From the NCBI GenBank assembly GCA_030590265.1, contig JAUUYW010000011.1:1-21561 (forward strand): a stretch of 21,561 nucleotides of DNA, read 5' to 3'. This document shows positions 14,236 to 21,561 of this stretch, piece after piece; the stretch's first letter is position 1; every line of letters starts with the position of its first letter. The translations under genes were made by a program, and so were the position numbers. The notes beneath the pieces were generated by a model that did not search any database, was not told the DNA's origin, and saw only the letters and a list, made by a program, of their open reading frames with translations. The stretch comes from Candidatus Krumholzibacteriia bacterium (lineage in GTDB: Bacteria > Krumholzibacteriota > Krumholzibacteriia > LZORAL124-64-63).

Positions 14236-15297
14236 ATGAAAACCATCGATACCAGATCCCTCGAAATCCTGGACGCCATTGTGCGCCTGAATATCGAAAC
14301 GGGACGGGCGGTTAGCTCGGGCCTGGTCGAGCGATATCTGACCACGGGAGTGATGGCAGGGGTCAGTTCGACGGTTTGTTCGGCAACCATCCGCAACGTG
14401 ATGAAGAAACTGGAGGATGAAGGGTTTTTGGAGCAACCCCACACCTCGGCCGGGCGCTTGCCAACGGATGCCGGCTATCGGGTTTACGTGGATCGATTGC
14501 GCACTGACTGGGCCCTGCGCACCCGAGTGATTCCGGAGGATATTCGCCTGGAGGCCCACCGCGATTTGCATCGTGCCGAAGGGCATCCGGATCGCATTGG
14601 CATCATGGCCCGGTTGTTGAGTCGGTTGACCAGCAACATCAGCATCATCGTGGGGCCTTCACTTGATCAGGTGCGGGCCCAAAGAGTGGAGCTGTATCGT
14701 CGTTCCTCCACCAGGGTTTTGATGGTTGTGATATTGGACAACAACCAGGTGCGCACCGGCATGGTGAAGTTGAATGAACCCCAGAACGATTCGGTCATTG
14801 AACAGGCGGCTCGACTGATCAGCCAGCGGGTTGCAGGCCGCACCGTCGAAGAAATTCGTGGTGGGGTTCTCGACACCGTGGACCTGGTTCGCAACCCGGT
14901 TACCAGATGCGCCGAAGCCATCGTCAAACAAGGCAAGGAATTGTTCCACGACGCGGATCAGCCGGAAGTGCAACTCGAAGGTGTGGCCAATATTTTGGGT
15001 GAACCGGAATTTGGCGATCCTGAACCCCTGAAAGCCTTGCTGCGTTTTATTGAATCACCTGCTGCCATTCGTTCGGCCATGGATCAGTTGGATGGCGCGT
15101 GCGGCGGTGCGTTGGGTGTTTGGATTGGTCAGGAAAATCCTCTTGGTGAGCTGCGACAATTCAGCATGCTGACGGGACGGTTTGAATTGGACGGTCGCCA
15201 GGGATTGCTGGCGGTGCTTGGGCCACGAAGAATGTGGTACCAGCAAGCTTTTTACAGTATTGACGCATTGCAACAGGTGATGAGTATCACCCGGTGA
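14236..15297 (+). CDS. hrcA: Heat-inducible transcription repressor HrcA
   Basis: Repressor of class I heat-shock genes, normally binding CIRCE. It has 353 residues: an N-terminal winged helix with SATIRNVMKKLEDEGFLEQPHTSAGRLPTDAGYRVYVD (in part 49-86), then a GAF-like dimerisation domain with an insertion domain. Compared with the well-known Bacillus form, about nine extra residues sit between helix 2 and the recognition helix (around 35-48, YLTTGVMAGVSSTV). No CIRCE sequence (TTAGCACTC-N9-GAGTGCTAA) is seen upstream. It heads hrcA-grpE-dnaJ; dnaK is not in the window. The start fits the family N-terminus, although the ribosome site is weak. Confidence 0.93.
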   Translation: MKTIDTRSLEILDAIVRLNIETGRAVSSGLVERYLTTGVMAGVSSTVCSATIRNVMKKLEDEGFLEQPHTSAGRLPTDAGYRVYVDRLRTDWALRTRVIPEDIRLEAHRDLHRAEGHPDRIGIMARLLSRLTSNISIIVGPSLDQVRAQRVELYRRSSTRVLMVVILDNNQVRTGMVKLNEPQNDSVIEQAARLISQRVAGRTVEEIRGGVLDTVDLVRNPVTRCAEAIVKQGKELFHDADQPEVQLEGVANILGEPEFGDPEPLKALLRFIESPAAIRSAMDQLDGACGGALGVWIGQENPLGELRQFSMLTGRFELDGRQGLLAVLGPRRMWYQQAFYSIDALQQVMSITR

Positions 15298-15320
15298 AAA
15301 GATAGGAAGGTGCCCAAGAA

Positions 15321-15956
15321 ATGAGCAAAGCCCGCCAGGAAAAGAAAAACAGTGCCAACAGGAATAACGAAATTCTGGATGAAACAGTTGATGGAAAACT
15401 CACTAATGAAGAACTCACTCCTGAAGAACAACAGGAGGCAGCCCCATCTGAAAATGCAGCTCCAGCCGATGGCGCAGCCGCAGAAAAAGAACCCGAACTC
15501 AGCCCCGAGGAACAACTCACTCTCGAACGGGATGTCTTCCACGACAAGTGGATGCGGGCCGTGGCCGAAACCGACAATGTGCGCAAAAGGGCACGCAAGG
15601 AAGTCAACGATTCGCGCCGTTTTGCCCAGGCAGAAACCCTGCGGGCCTTTCTTGACGTGTACGACAACTTTGAACGGGCCTTGCAGTTGATGAGTGAATC
15701 CGATGAAGAAAATAAAGCCGGCGGCCTGAGAGAGGGCGTGGAGTTAATATTCCAGAAATTTCAGGGTGCCCTGAAAGACCGTGGCGCCGTGAAAATTGAA
15801 GCGCGGGATTGTGAATTCGACCCCAACGTGCACGAAGCCGTGGGCCAGTTGCCGCGTGAAGGCGTGGAGGCGGGCATGGTCATCGAAGTGGCCCAGCAGG
15901 GATTCAAGTACGGAGACATGGTATTGCGGCCCGCCCGGGTCATTGTTTCAAGCTAA
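15321..15956 (+). CDS. grpE: Nucleotide exchange factor GrpE
   Basis: Releases ADP from DnaK and acts as a thermosensor in the DnaK-DnaJ-GrpE cycle in the cytoplasm. It has 211 residues. A long acidic, Gln/Ala-rich N-terminal tail (about 1-65) is followed by the dimeric coiled coil ([17 protein letters not shown] region). The C-terminal beta domain is marked by [10 protein letters not shown] and the family ending [21 protein letters not shown]. The tail is longer than in many homologues but low in complexity. AGGAAGGTG lies before the ATG. It starts 23 bp after hrcA and 34 bp before dnaJ, so it is co-transcribed. Confidence 0.95.
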   Translation: MSKARQEKKNSANRNNEILDETVDGKLTNEELTPEEQQEAAPSENAAPADGAAAEKEPELSPEEQLTLERDVFHDKWMRAVAETDNVRKRARKEVNDSRRFAQAETLRAFLDVYDNFERALQLMSESDEENKAGGLREGVELIFQKFQGALKDRGAVKIEARDCEFDPNVHEAVGQLPREGVEAGMVIEVAQQGFKYGDMVLRPARVIVSS

Positions 15957-15990
15957 TCGGCTACCAGGCCAACAAGGACTAGAGGCATCA

Positions 15991-17127
15991 ATGAGTGCGA
16001 AAAGGGATTATTACGAAGTTTTGGGCATCCAAAAGGGTGTCACGGTCAGTGAAATAAAAAAGGCTTACCGCAAGTTGGCCATCAAACATCATCCGGACAA
16101 AAATCCAAATGATGAGAGCGCGGCTGAACGTTTTCGCGAGGCCACCGAAGCCTATGAAGTGCTCAAGGATGAACAGAAACGCACCCAATACGACCAGTTT
16201 GGTCACGCTCCGGAAGGCGGGGGTTTTGGTGGTGGTTATGGCGGTGGAGGTTTCAATGTCGACTTGAACGACGCCCTGGAATCTTTCTTGCGCAACTTTG
16301 GCATGGGCGGCAGTGGCGGCGGTTTCGGAGATATGTTTGGCGGGGGCGCTCAAGGTGCCCAGCGCAGGGGCCGGGATCTGCAAATTTCCCTGAAAACATC
16401 TTTGGCCGACGCGGCTCGTGGTGTTACCAAAAAACTCAAAGTGAACAAACAGGTGGCTTGTGGTACCTGCCATGGCGATGGTGCCGCTGCAGGCAGCAAA
16501 CCCGTGACCTGCAGCCAATGCCATGGCATGGGGCGGGTGCGGCAGGTTCGTCAATCCCTGCTGGGCCAGATGATGACCGAAGTGGCCTGTCCCAAATGCC
16601 AGGGCCAGGGTCAGACCATCAGCAATCCCTGTGGAAATTGCAGGGGCACAGGCACTGTGCGCGGCGAAGAATTGATCGAAGTGAAGGTGCCAGCCGGTGT
16701 CAGTTCGGGCAATTACATGGAGTTGCAAGGCAAGGGTGATCAGGGGGCCCAGGGTGCGCCTGCCGGTCATTTGCGGGTTGTCTTTGAGGTTGAGGAAAGT
16801 GATACTTTCGAACGTCATGGTGATGACTTGCTGATTGACGTTCCCGTCTCTCCAGTGGATTTGATGCTGGGCACCAAAGTTGAGGTGCCCACCCTCGCCG
16901 GCAAAGTTGCTTTGAAAATCCCTGCCGGCACCCAGTCGCACAAGGTTTTCCGCATGCGCGGCAAAGGCATAACCCATGTGAATCGCCCGGGCACCGGCGA
17001 CCAGTTGGTGCGAGTGCTGGCCTGGACTCCGGTCAAGTTGGACAAAGAAATCAAAGCAAAACTTGAAGCGGTGCGTGAGGATTTGGCCAAGCATATTCCT
17101 GCTCCTGGCCGGCACCTTTACGACTGA
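15991..17127 (+). CDS. dnaJ: Chaperone protein DnaJ
   Basis: J-domain co-chaperone that stimulates DnaK ATPase and delivers substrates. It has 378 residues. The J domain (1-70) carries HPD at 34-36, and a Gly/Phe-rich linker covers about 72-120. Four zinc motifs follow: CGTCHGDG (157), CSQCHGMG (174), CPKCQGQG (200) and CGNCRGTG (214). The C-terminal substrate domain has VPAGVSSG and [16 protein letters not shown]. The frame is open to 15796 inside grpE, but [12 protein letters not shown] at ATG 15991 is the family start and AGGACTAGAGG lies just before it. It is a full type I DnaJ in the same operon as grpE. Confidence 0.97.
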   Translation: MSAKRDYYEVLGIQKGVTVSEIKKAYRKLAIKHHPDKNPNDESAAERFREATEAYEVLKDEQKRTQYDQFGHAPEGGGFGGGYGGGGFNVDLNDALESFLRNFGMGGSGGGFGDMFGGGAQGAQRRGRDLQISLKTSLADAARGVTKKLKVNKQVACGTCHGDGAAAGSKPVTCSQCHGMGRVRQVRQSLLGQMMTEVACPKCQGQGQTISNPCGNCRGTGTVRGEELIEVKVPAGVSSGNYMELQGKGDQGAQGAPAGHLRVVFEVEESDTFERHGDDLLIDVPVSPVDLMLGTKVEVPTLAGKVALKIPAGTQSHKVFRMRGKGITHVNRPGTGDQLVRVLAWTPVKLDKEIKAKLEAVREDLAKHIPAPGRHLYD

Positions 17128-17140
17128 TCTGGGAGTTGCT

Positions 17141-17914
17141 GTGCGGCACTTTTTTCTTGAAACCGAACCACAGATAGTGCCTGTTTCAGGCGACACTGTC
17201 ACCCTTGATAAGGAAGAAAGTCACCACCTCGGCACCGTTTTGCGAGGAGGGCGCGAACCGGTTGTTGTGCTCACTGATGGGCGTGGCCATCGGTTTGAAG
17301 CCCATGTGCTGGATCGCAACAGGCACCAGGCAACGTTGGAAATTCAGTCCGTGCATTTGGATGAGGATGAATTTTCCGCCCCACTTTTGGTGCTGGCCAT
17401 GGCCGTAGTCAAGGTCAAACGCTTCGAATGGGCTCTTGAGAAGGCGGTGGAACTGGGAGTGCATCGCATCGTGCCTCTGTTGACCGAGCACGGGATGTCA
17501 GACCCTGGCGGCACCAAGTTGAAACGTTGGCGGACCATCATGCGCTCGGCCATCAAGCAATGCGGACGGTCATTTCTGCCGAAGCTGAGTGAGCCCGTGC
17601 TTTTGCAGGATTTTCTTGGGCAACAGCCTTTGGGGTTGACTGTTTTTGGTGCTATTCCAGAAGAAATCGGGATGAAGGACAAACCAATTTCCCTATTGGG
17701 AATGGCTGGGGAAATTCCTGCTGAGTTACCGGAACATCTCACTGCTTTGATAGGACCCGAAGGTGGCTGGTCAGAAGCCGAAGTAGAGCATTTTCTAAAA
17801 CTGGGATTGCAGCCCATTACCCTAGGCCCCCACATTCTGCGTGCGGAAACTGCCGCTGCAGCTTGCCTCGCTGGGTTGCAAGGAGTGCGGCAGGCCTGGT
17901 CCGGTCAAAGCTGA
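17141..17914 (+). CDS. rsmE: 16S rRNA m3U1498 methyltransferase RsmE
   Basis: A SPOUT-class enzyme that methylates N3 of U1498 in 16S rRNA using S-adenosylmethionine. It has 257 residues when started at GTG 17141, where MRHFFLE is the family N-terminus and GGGAG at 17131-17135 is 5 nt away. The frame is open further upstream inside dnaJ, but that part is not conserved in the family. A PUA-like N-terminal part contains EESHHLGTVLR. The trefoil-knot part shows KRFEWALEKAVELGV, IGPEGGWSEAE and LGPHILRAETAA. It lies 13 bp after dnaJ, the common dnaJ-rsmE arrangement. Confidence 0.95.
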   Translation: MRHFFLETEPQIVPVSGDTVTLDKEESHHLGTVLRGGREPVVVLTDGRGHRFEAHVLDRNRHQATLEIQSVHLDEDEFSAPLLVLAMAVVKVKRFEWALEKAVELGVHRIVPLLTEHGMSDPGGTKLKRWRTIMRSAIKQCGRSFLPKLSEPVLLQDFLGQQPLGLTVFGAIPEEIGMKDKPISLLGMAGEIPAELPEHLTALIGPEGGWSEAEVEHFLKLGLQPITLGPHILRAETAAAACLAGLQGVRQAWSGQS

Positions 17915-18034
17915 TTTTCTTCCATCGGGACCGTCCTCGAGGTTGACAGACCAACTCCACTCGTATTTGATGGACTCCAAACAAACAACTGCTCCGGTTT
18001 GCCGGGGCATTCGATTCCAGGAAAGGTGAATACC

Positions 18035-18490
18035 GTGGGCCAGAGTGAACTTGCCGGACGTTTGAAAACTGACATCATCACCGCCATGAAGGCCAAGGAC
18101 AAAGACCGTCTCGGAGTGCTGCGCATGATGCAGGCTGCCGTCAAACAGGTCGAGGTGGATGAACGCCGGGATCTTGATGATGCCGATGTTGTGAAAATCC
18201 TTTCGTCCTATGCTCGCAAGGTGAAAGACCAGATCAAGAGCTACGGCGAAGGCGGTCGGGATGATCTCTGTGCTGCAGCCGAAACCGAATTCAAAATAGT
18301 ATCCGAGTTTTTGCCCGCCGAGATGAGCCAAGAGGATCTGGAAAAAATCGTACTCACCGCGGTTGAGGAATCCGGTGCCGCCGGACCACAGGACATGGGT
18401 AAAGTGATGAAACTGGTCCTGCCCAAAACCGCTGGCCGGGCCGATGGCGGCAAAGTCAGCGCCATGGTGAAGAAAGCATTGATGGGGTAA
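18035..18490 (+). CDS. yqeY: GatB/YqeY domain protein
   Basis: A 151-residue stand-alone YqeY-domain protein, related to the tail domain of the GatB tRNA amidotransferase subunit; its own role is not firmly known. It has LAGRLKTDIITAMKAKDKDRL at the start (cited in part), KVKDQIKSYGEGGRDDL in the middle and the GKVSAMVKKAL ending typical of the family. GTG 18035 is chosen because AGGAAAGG (18019-18026) lies 8 nt upstream; TTG 17999 and GTG 18026 are in frame alternatives. rpsU often precedes yqeY in other genomes. The 120-bp gap here is too short for it, and no S21-like sequence is seen. Confidence 0.92.
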   Translation: MGQSELAGRLKTDIITAMKAKDKDRLGVLRMMQAAVKQVEVDERRDLDDADVVKILSSYARKVKDQIKSYGEGGRDDLCAAAETEFKIVSEFLPAEMSQEDLEKIVLTAVEESGAAGPQDMGKVMKLVLPKTAGRADGGKVSAMVKKALMG

Positions 18491-18493
18491 ATC

Positions 18494-19126
18494 ATGGATC
18501 TGGCAGTTGTCATTGCCTTGCCGGTGATTTTCCTGTTTGCAGTCATGGGTTATCGCGATGGTGTGGTCAAAAGGGTGCTCGAAATATTGGGGGTTTTTGT
18601 CACCCTCATTCTGACGGCTCGTTTTGCCACGGCGGTGAACCCCTGGATGATGGAACAAACGGGTGTATCCGAAGGGCCGGCTCTTTTGATTACCTGGGCT
18701 GCCCTGTTCTTTGCCGGGCTTTTGCTGAGCCGCCTGCTGGCCACCATGCTCTCCAAATTGATCCGTCTGACGATTCTGGGCTGGTTGGACAAGCTGGGAG
18801 GAGCAGTGGTGGGCATGGCCCTCGGGGTCCTGGTTGCCAGTGTCGTTTTGGTGGCCATCAGCCATGTGCCGGGGGGAGAATCCGTTAAATCTGAGTACGA
18901 CGATTCGCCTCTGGGGCAATTCATTTATTATGCGGCCCCTAACTTTTACCAATCAGCGCGCAAACTCGGCGGTCAAAAGGTTGATGAAATGTGGGACCGG
19001 GTTATGGAAGAAGCAGGCGACGCCACGGACAAGGCCACTGAAAAAGCAAAGGAAGCCGTTGACCAGGCCGCCCGCGATGCCCGGGAAAAGGCCGAAGATG
19101 CGGCCCGGAATGCTGTGGATCAATGA
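18494..19126 (+). CDS. cvpA: CvpA family membrane protein
   Basis: A 210-residue inner-membrane protein of the CvpA family, known in E. coli for colicin V production and in several bacteria for envelope integrity. It has about four hydrophobic segments: residues 1-16, 27-46, 60-82 and 97-118. The RDGVVKRVLEILG motif after the first segment is typical of the family. A charged, Ala-rich tail (about 170-210, such as TDKATEKAKEAVDQAA) could form an amphipathic helix or coiled coil. The ATG lies 3 nt after the yqeY stop. It precedes mutS2, a frequent pairing. Confidence 0.88.
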   Translation: MDLAVVIALPVIFLFAVMGYRDGVVKRVLEILGVFVTLILTARFATAVNPWMMEQTGVSEGPALLITWAALFFAGLLLSRLLATMLSKLIRLTILGWLDKLGGAVVGMALGVLVASVVLVAISHVPGGESVKSEYDDSPLGQFIYYAAPNFYQSARKLGGQKVDEMWDRVMEEAGDATDKATEKAKEAVDQAARDAREKAEDAARNAVDQ

Positions 19127-19139
19127 GTTCGTTTAAGCC

Positions 19140-21561
19140 ATGATTGAAATTCTGCAACGCATCAATACTAACCGGAACGAGGCCACGGGGGTTCTGGCCC
19201 CCAGGGCTGCACATTTGCTGGAGTGGTCCGGCATTACTGCCCAGATCGCCCGGCATTGTCGCAATCGCCGGGCAGCTGAATCGATCCTTTCCCGCCAACC
19301 ATTTGTCTCACCCCAAGCCATCCATTTTCAACATGCCCTGTCCGACGAACTGCGCCCTTCCGGACAATCGGGTCAGTGGCCACCGCTGCTGGACCTGGGG
19401 GACGGCCTGGCTCTTTTGGAGATGACCGCACCGGTGCGCTATGAAGGCAGTGACCTGGTCCACCTGGCCTCGGTTGCTGAACATCTGGATTCGCTGCGCG
19501 ATTATTTTTTGGCGGCTCGTGTCAACTGTCCCCTGTGGGGTGAAGCCGCAGTTCAAATGGCTACTTTCAGCGGAGTCAGTGGTGCCATTCGCCGGGCTTT
19601 GGATCTTGATGGTCGCATTGTCGACGCCGCCAGTCCCTTGTTGGCCCGGCTGCGCAAGGCGGTGGCCGGCCAGGAACGTGCCGTTCGTCAGGAAATGAGC
19701 TCGGCCATGAGCGCGGCCCGGGCCAAGGGCTGGACCACAGGCAACGAAGTTACCATGCGCGGAGATCGCTTTTGTCTGCCCATGCGGTCGGGTGAGAGTT
19801 CTAGAATTGCCGGTATTGTTCACGATCGCTCCACCACCGGCGCGACCTTGTTTGTGGAACCCGCCAGTGTGGTGCGTCTGAGCAACGAGTTGACTGAAAC
19901 CCGCTTGAATATTTCCGCCGAAGAGGCGCGCATCCTTTTCGAGTTGAATCGAGCTGTGGAGGTTGCTTCCGGTGCCATGCTTGAAGCCGCAGCGGTGATG
20001 TTGTTGATGGATGAAGTGCGGGCCCATTTGTTATGGAGTTTGCAGGTCAGGGGGCAGCGTCCCCACCTGGAAGTGGGTGCAAGTATCAGGATTGCCGGAG
20101 GGCGTCATCCTTTGCTGATGGAGGCTTTGGGGGAAGGCGATCTCACGGCGGGCCTGAAAATGGTGGTTCCCCTGGAACTGGAAATCCCAACCCAGGGCAA
20201 GGCCCTGGTGATCAGCGGTCCCAACGCCGGGGGGAAATCGGTGGCTCTGAAAACCGTTGGGGTGTTTTGCCTGCTGGCCCAGTGCGGCTGGGATGTACCG
20301 GGTCGTCAGGACACACGTCTGCCATTGGTGACGAAATTGTTGGTGGATCTGGGCGACGACCAATCCATCGCCGAAGCCCTGAGCAGTTTTTCGGCGCATC
20401 TTGGCCAGCTGAGTCGGTTTTTGCGGGATGCCGGGCCCGATACTCTGGTCTTGTGTGACGAAATCGGCAGCGGCACCGATCCCCATGAAGGCACGGCCTT
20501 GGCTTTTGCTGTTTTGGAAAGATTGATCGAACAGGGAGCTCAGGTTTTGGCCAGCACCCACTTCGGGTTGTTGAAATCCGCCGTGCATGACCATGAACAA
20601 ATGGTGAACGCGGCCATGGATTACAACGAGAAGGACTTGCTGCCGCTGTACACTTTTCGGGTGGGTGATCCAGGCACCAGCCACGCCTTCGACATTGCCG
20701 CCCGCATGGGATTGCCCCTGGACCTCCTGGACCGAGCCCGGGAAATGGCTGGTGAAGAACGGGTTCAGATCGAAAAGCTGCTCAGTGATTTGGATCGACG
20801 GGCGGGTGAGCTGGCTCAGCAGCAGCACGAGATGCATCTGGCCCTGGAAAAACAATTGGCCCTTGATGCCGATCTGGAGCAACGCCTCAAGGGGTTGAAA
20901 AAAGAACGCAAAACGGTTTTGGAAGAGACCCGCCGCGGCGGTGAAAAATTGATGAGTGAAGGACGACGTGCCATCGAGGCCGCCGTGCGGGAAATCAAAT
21001 CGGAGCAGGCAGGCAAGCGAGTTGTCAAAGCTGCGCGGGACCGGCTGGATGATGTGGGACAGGAAATTCGTGAACGTGTGGATGATGGGGAATCGGTGGA
21101 GTCCCATCATCCTGATGTGAACCTTGAAGTGGGCATGCGGGTGCGAATTCCGCATCTTGGAATGTTGGGGCGGGTGACTGAGATCCGTGGTGGTAAGATC
21201 ACTGCCAACGCCGAGGGAATGCGGCTTTCGCTGGCGCGTGAAGCAGTGGTGCCTTTGACTGAAGATGGGCAGGAAATCACTGCCGGCCCAGTGATCAGTG
21301 TAGAAATTGAAAATACTGGTGAAAAGACCGGGTCTGGCGAAGACACCGTGCAAACCCAGGGCGGAAATTGGTCGTGGCAGGGAGAGGTTCCCGCAGCCAG
21401 TCATGAATTGGACCTTCGCGGAGAAACCGGGGCCGAGGGATGGGAACGGTTGGACCGGATGATCGACCGGGCAATTCCTGCCGGGTTGGATATTGTGACT
21501 GTTATTCATGGTTTTGGCACCGGGCGTTTGCGGGATTATTTGTACGCGATGCTGAAGGAAG
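19140..21561 (+). CDS. mutS2: Endonuclease MutS2, truncated at right edge
   Basis: MutS-family ATPase of the MutS2 branch, linked to suppression of recombination and, in Bacillus, to rescue of collided ribosomes. The frame is open for 807 codons from ATG 19140 to the window end. The middle part holds FVEPASVVRLSNEL. Walker A is GPNAGGKS (360-367), and Walker B is LVLCDEIGSGTDPHEG (D440, E441). A long charged, coiled-coil-like region lies at about 540-650. The C-terminal Smr nuclease domain begins at ELDLRG (756) and includes HGFGTGRLR (790-798). Only the last part of Smr is missing. No MutS mismatch-recognition domain is present, as expected for MutS2. It follows cvpA by 13 bp. Confidence 0.95.
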   Translation, partial: MIEILQRINTNRNEATGVLAPRAAHLLEWSGITAQIARHCRNRRAAESILSRQPFVSPQAIHFQHALSDELRPSGQSGQWPPLLDLGDGLALLEMTAPVRYEGSDLVHLASVAEHLDSLRDYFLAARVNCPLWGEAAVQMATFSGVSGAIRRALDLDGRIVDAASPLLARLRKAVAGQERAVRQEMSSAMSAARAKGWTTGNEVTMRGDRFCLPMRSGESSRIAGIVHDRSTTGATLFVEPASVVRLSNELTETRLNISAEEARILFELNRAVEVASGAMLEAAAVMLLMDEVRAHLLWSLQVRGQRPHLEVGASIRIAGGRHPLLMEALGEGDLTAGLKMVVPLELEIPTQGKALVISGPNAGGKSVALKTVGVFCLLAQCGWDVPGRQDTRLPLVTKLLVDLGDDQSIAEALSSFSAHLGQLSRFLRDAGPDTLVLCDEIGSGTDPHEGTALAFAVLERLIEQGAQVLASTHFGLLKSAVHDHEQMVNAAMDYNEKDLLPLYTFRVGDPGTSHAFDIAARMGLPLDLLDRAREMAGEERVQIEKLLSDLDRRAGELAQQQHEMHLALEKQLALDADLEQRLKGLKKERKTVLEETRRGGEKLMSEGRRAIEAAVREIKSEQAGKRVVKAARDRLDDVGQEIRERVDDGESVESHHPDVNLEVGMRVRIPHLGMLGRVTEIRGGKITANAEGMRLSLAREAVVPLTEDGQEITAGPVISVEIENTGEKTGSGEDTVQTQGGNWSWQGEVPAASHELDLRGETGAEGWERLDRMIDRAIPAGLDIVTVIHGFGTGRLRDYLYAMLKE

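Noticed and set aside
15988..17202. A 404-codon minus-strand frame over dnaJ
   Set aside because: Antisense shadow of a clear DnaJ; its product shows no family motif.
17912..18034. UGA read-through from rsmE into yqeY
   Set aside because: The rsmE TGA is followed by 40 open codons in the same frame as yqeY. However, RsmE ends where the family ends, yqeY has its own well-spaced ribosome site, and no convincing hairpin follows the TGA. Chance accounts for the open frame.
17915..18034. rpsU (ribosomal protein S21) before yqeY
   Set aside because: The gap of 120 bp is too short for S21 and no S21-like sequence occurs in any frame I read.
17822..18952. A 376-codon minus-strand frame over yqeY and cvpA
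   Set aside because: It covers three real + strand genes and the gap between them; the composition is typical of antisense shadow.
20031..21509. A 492-codon open frame on the minus strand inside mutS2
   Set aside because: It is fully antisense to mutS2, whose motifs (Walker A, Walker B, Smr) are unambiguous on the + strand. The antisense product is low in complexity and rich in His, Gln and Pro with no recognisable domain.

Overview
The window is a stretch of bacterial chromosome with moderate GC content. It is made up almost entirely of housekeeping genes on the + strand, with no insertion sequence, prophage or CRISPR array. Two neighbouring lipoproteins begin with Cys-Ser-Asp-acidic-VTPP, next to an octaheme cytochrome c and a DUF5683-type protein. 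That style is common in FCB-group and related candidate phyla (Krumholzibacteriota, Eisenbacteria, Zixibacteria, Gemmatimonadota and similar). This placement is an inference from style, not from a database search. TGA is used normally as a stop, but a tRNA-Sec gene is present, so the organism probably also decodes some UGA codons as selenocysteine.

Layout. (1) 1-1522: a soluble histidine kinase, open at the left edge, and a single-domain response regulator, closed by a strong hairpin. (2) 1570-1926: a tRNA-Phe(GAA) and tRNA-Thr(CGU) unit with a structured spacer carrying two copies of a GNRA-loop hairpin, then an intrinsic terminator. (3) 2014-5328: glmM-like phosphohexomutase and glmS, two steps of UDP-GlcNAc synthesis, closed by a terminator. 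(4) 5454-8133: an accessory patch with an FGE-fold (SUMF1-like) lipoprotein, a 394-bp AT-rich gap holding a possible 25-codon ORF, and an eight-heme cytochrome c lipoprotein with a textbook terminator. (5) 8208-10263: ridA, then tRNA-Sec (selC) only 9 nt downstream, then a DagK/YegS-type lipid kinase overlapping a DUF5683 protein. (6) 10383-14128: lepA, lepB and hemW. (7) 14236-21561: hrcA, grpE, dnaJ, rsmE, yqeY, cvpA and mutS2; mutS2 runs off the right edge.

How the genes work together. Blocks 3, 6 and 7 are conserved core modules: cell-wall amino sugars, translation and secretion, chaperones with ribosome maintenance. The distinctive parts are the cytochrome and FGE-like lipoprotein region, the ridA-selC linkage, the structured tRNA spacer, and an HrcA with extra residues just before its recognition helix and no CIRCE operator in front of it.

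No clearly new multi-gene system is evident. The best leads are the ridA-selC pairing, the HrcA variant with its unknown operator, the octaheme lipoprotein with its unusual upstream region, and the tRNA-spacer hairpins.
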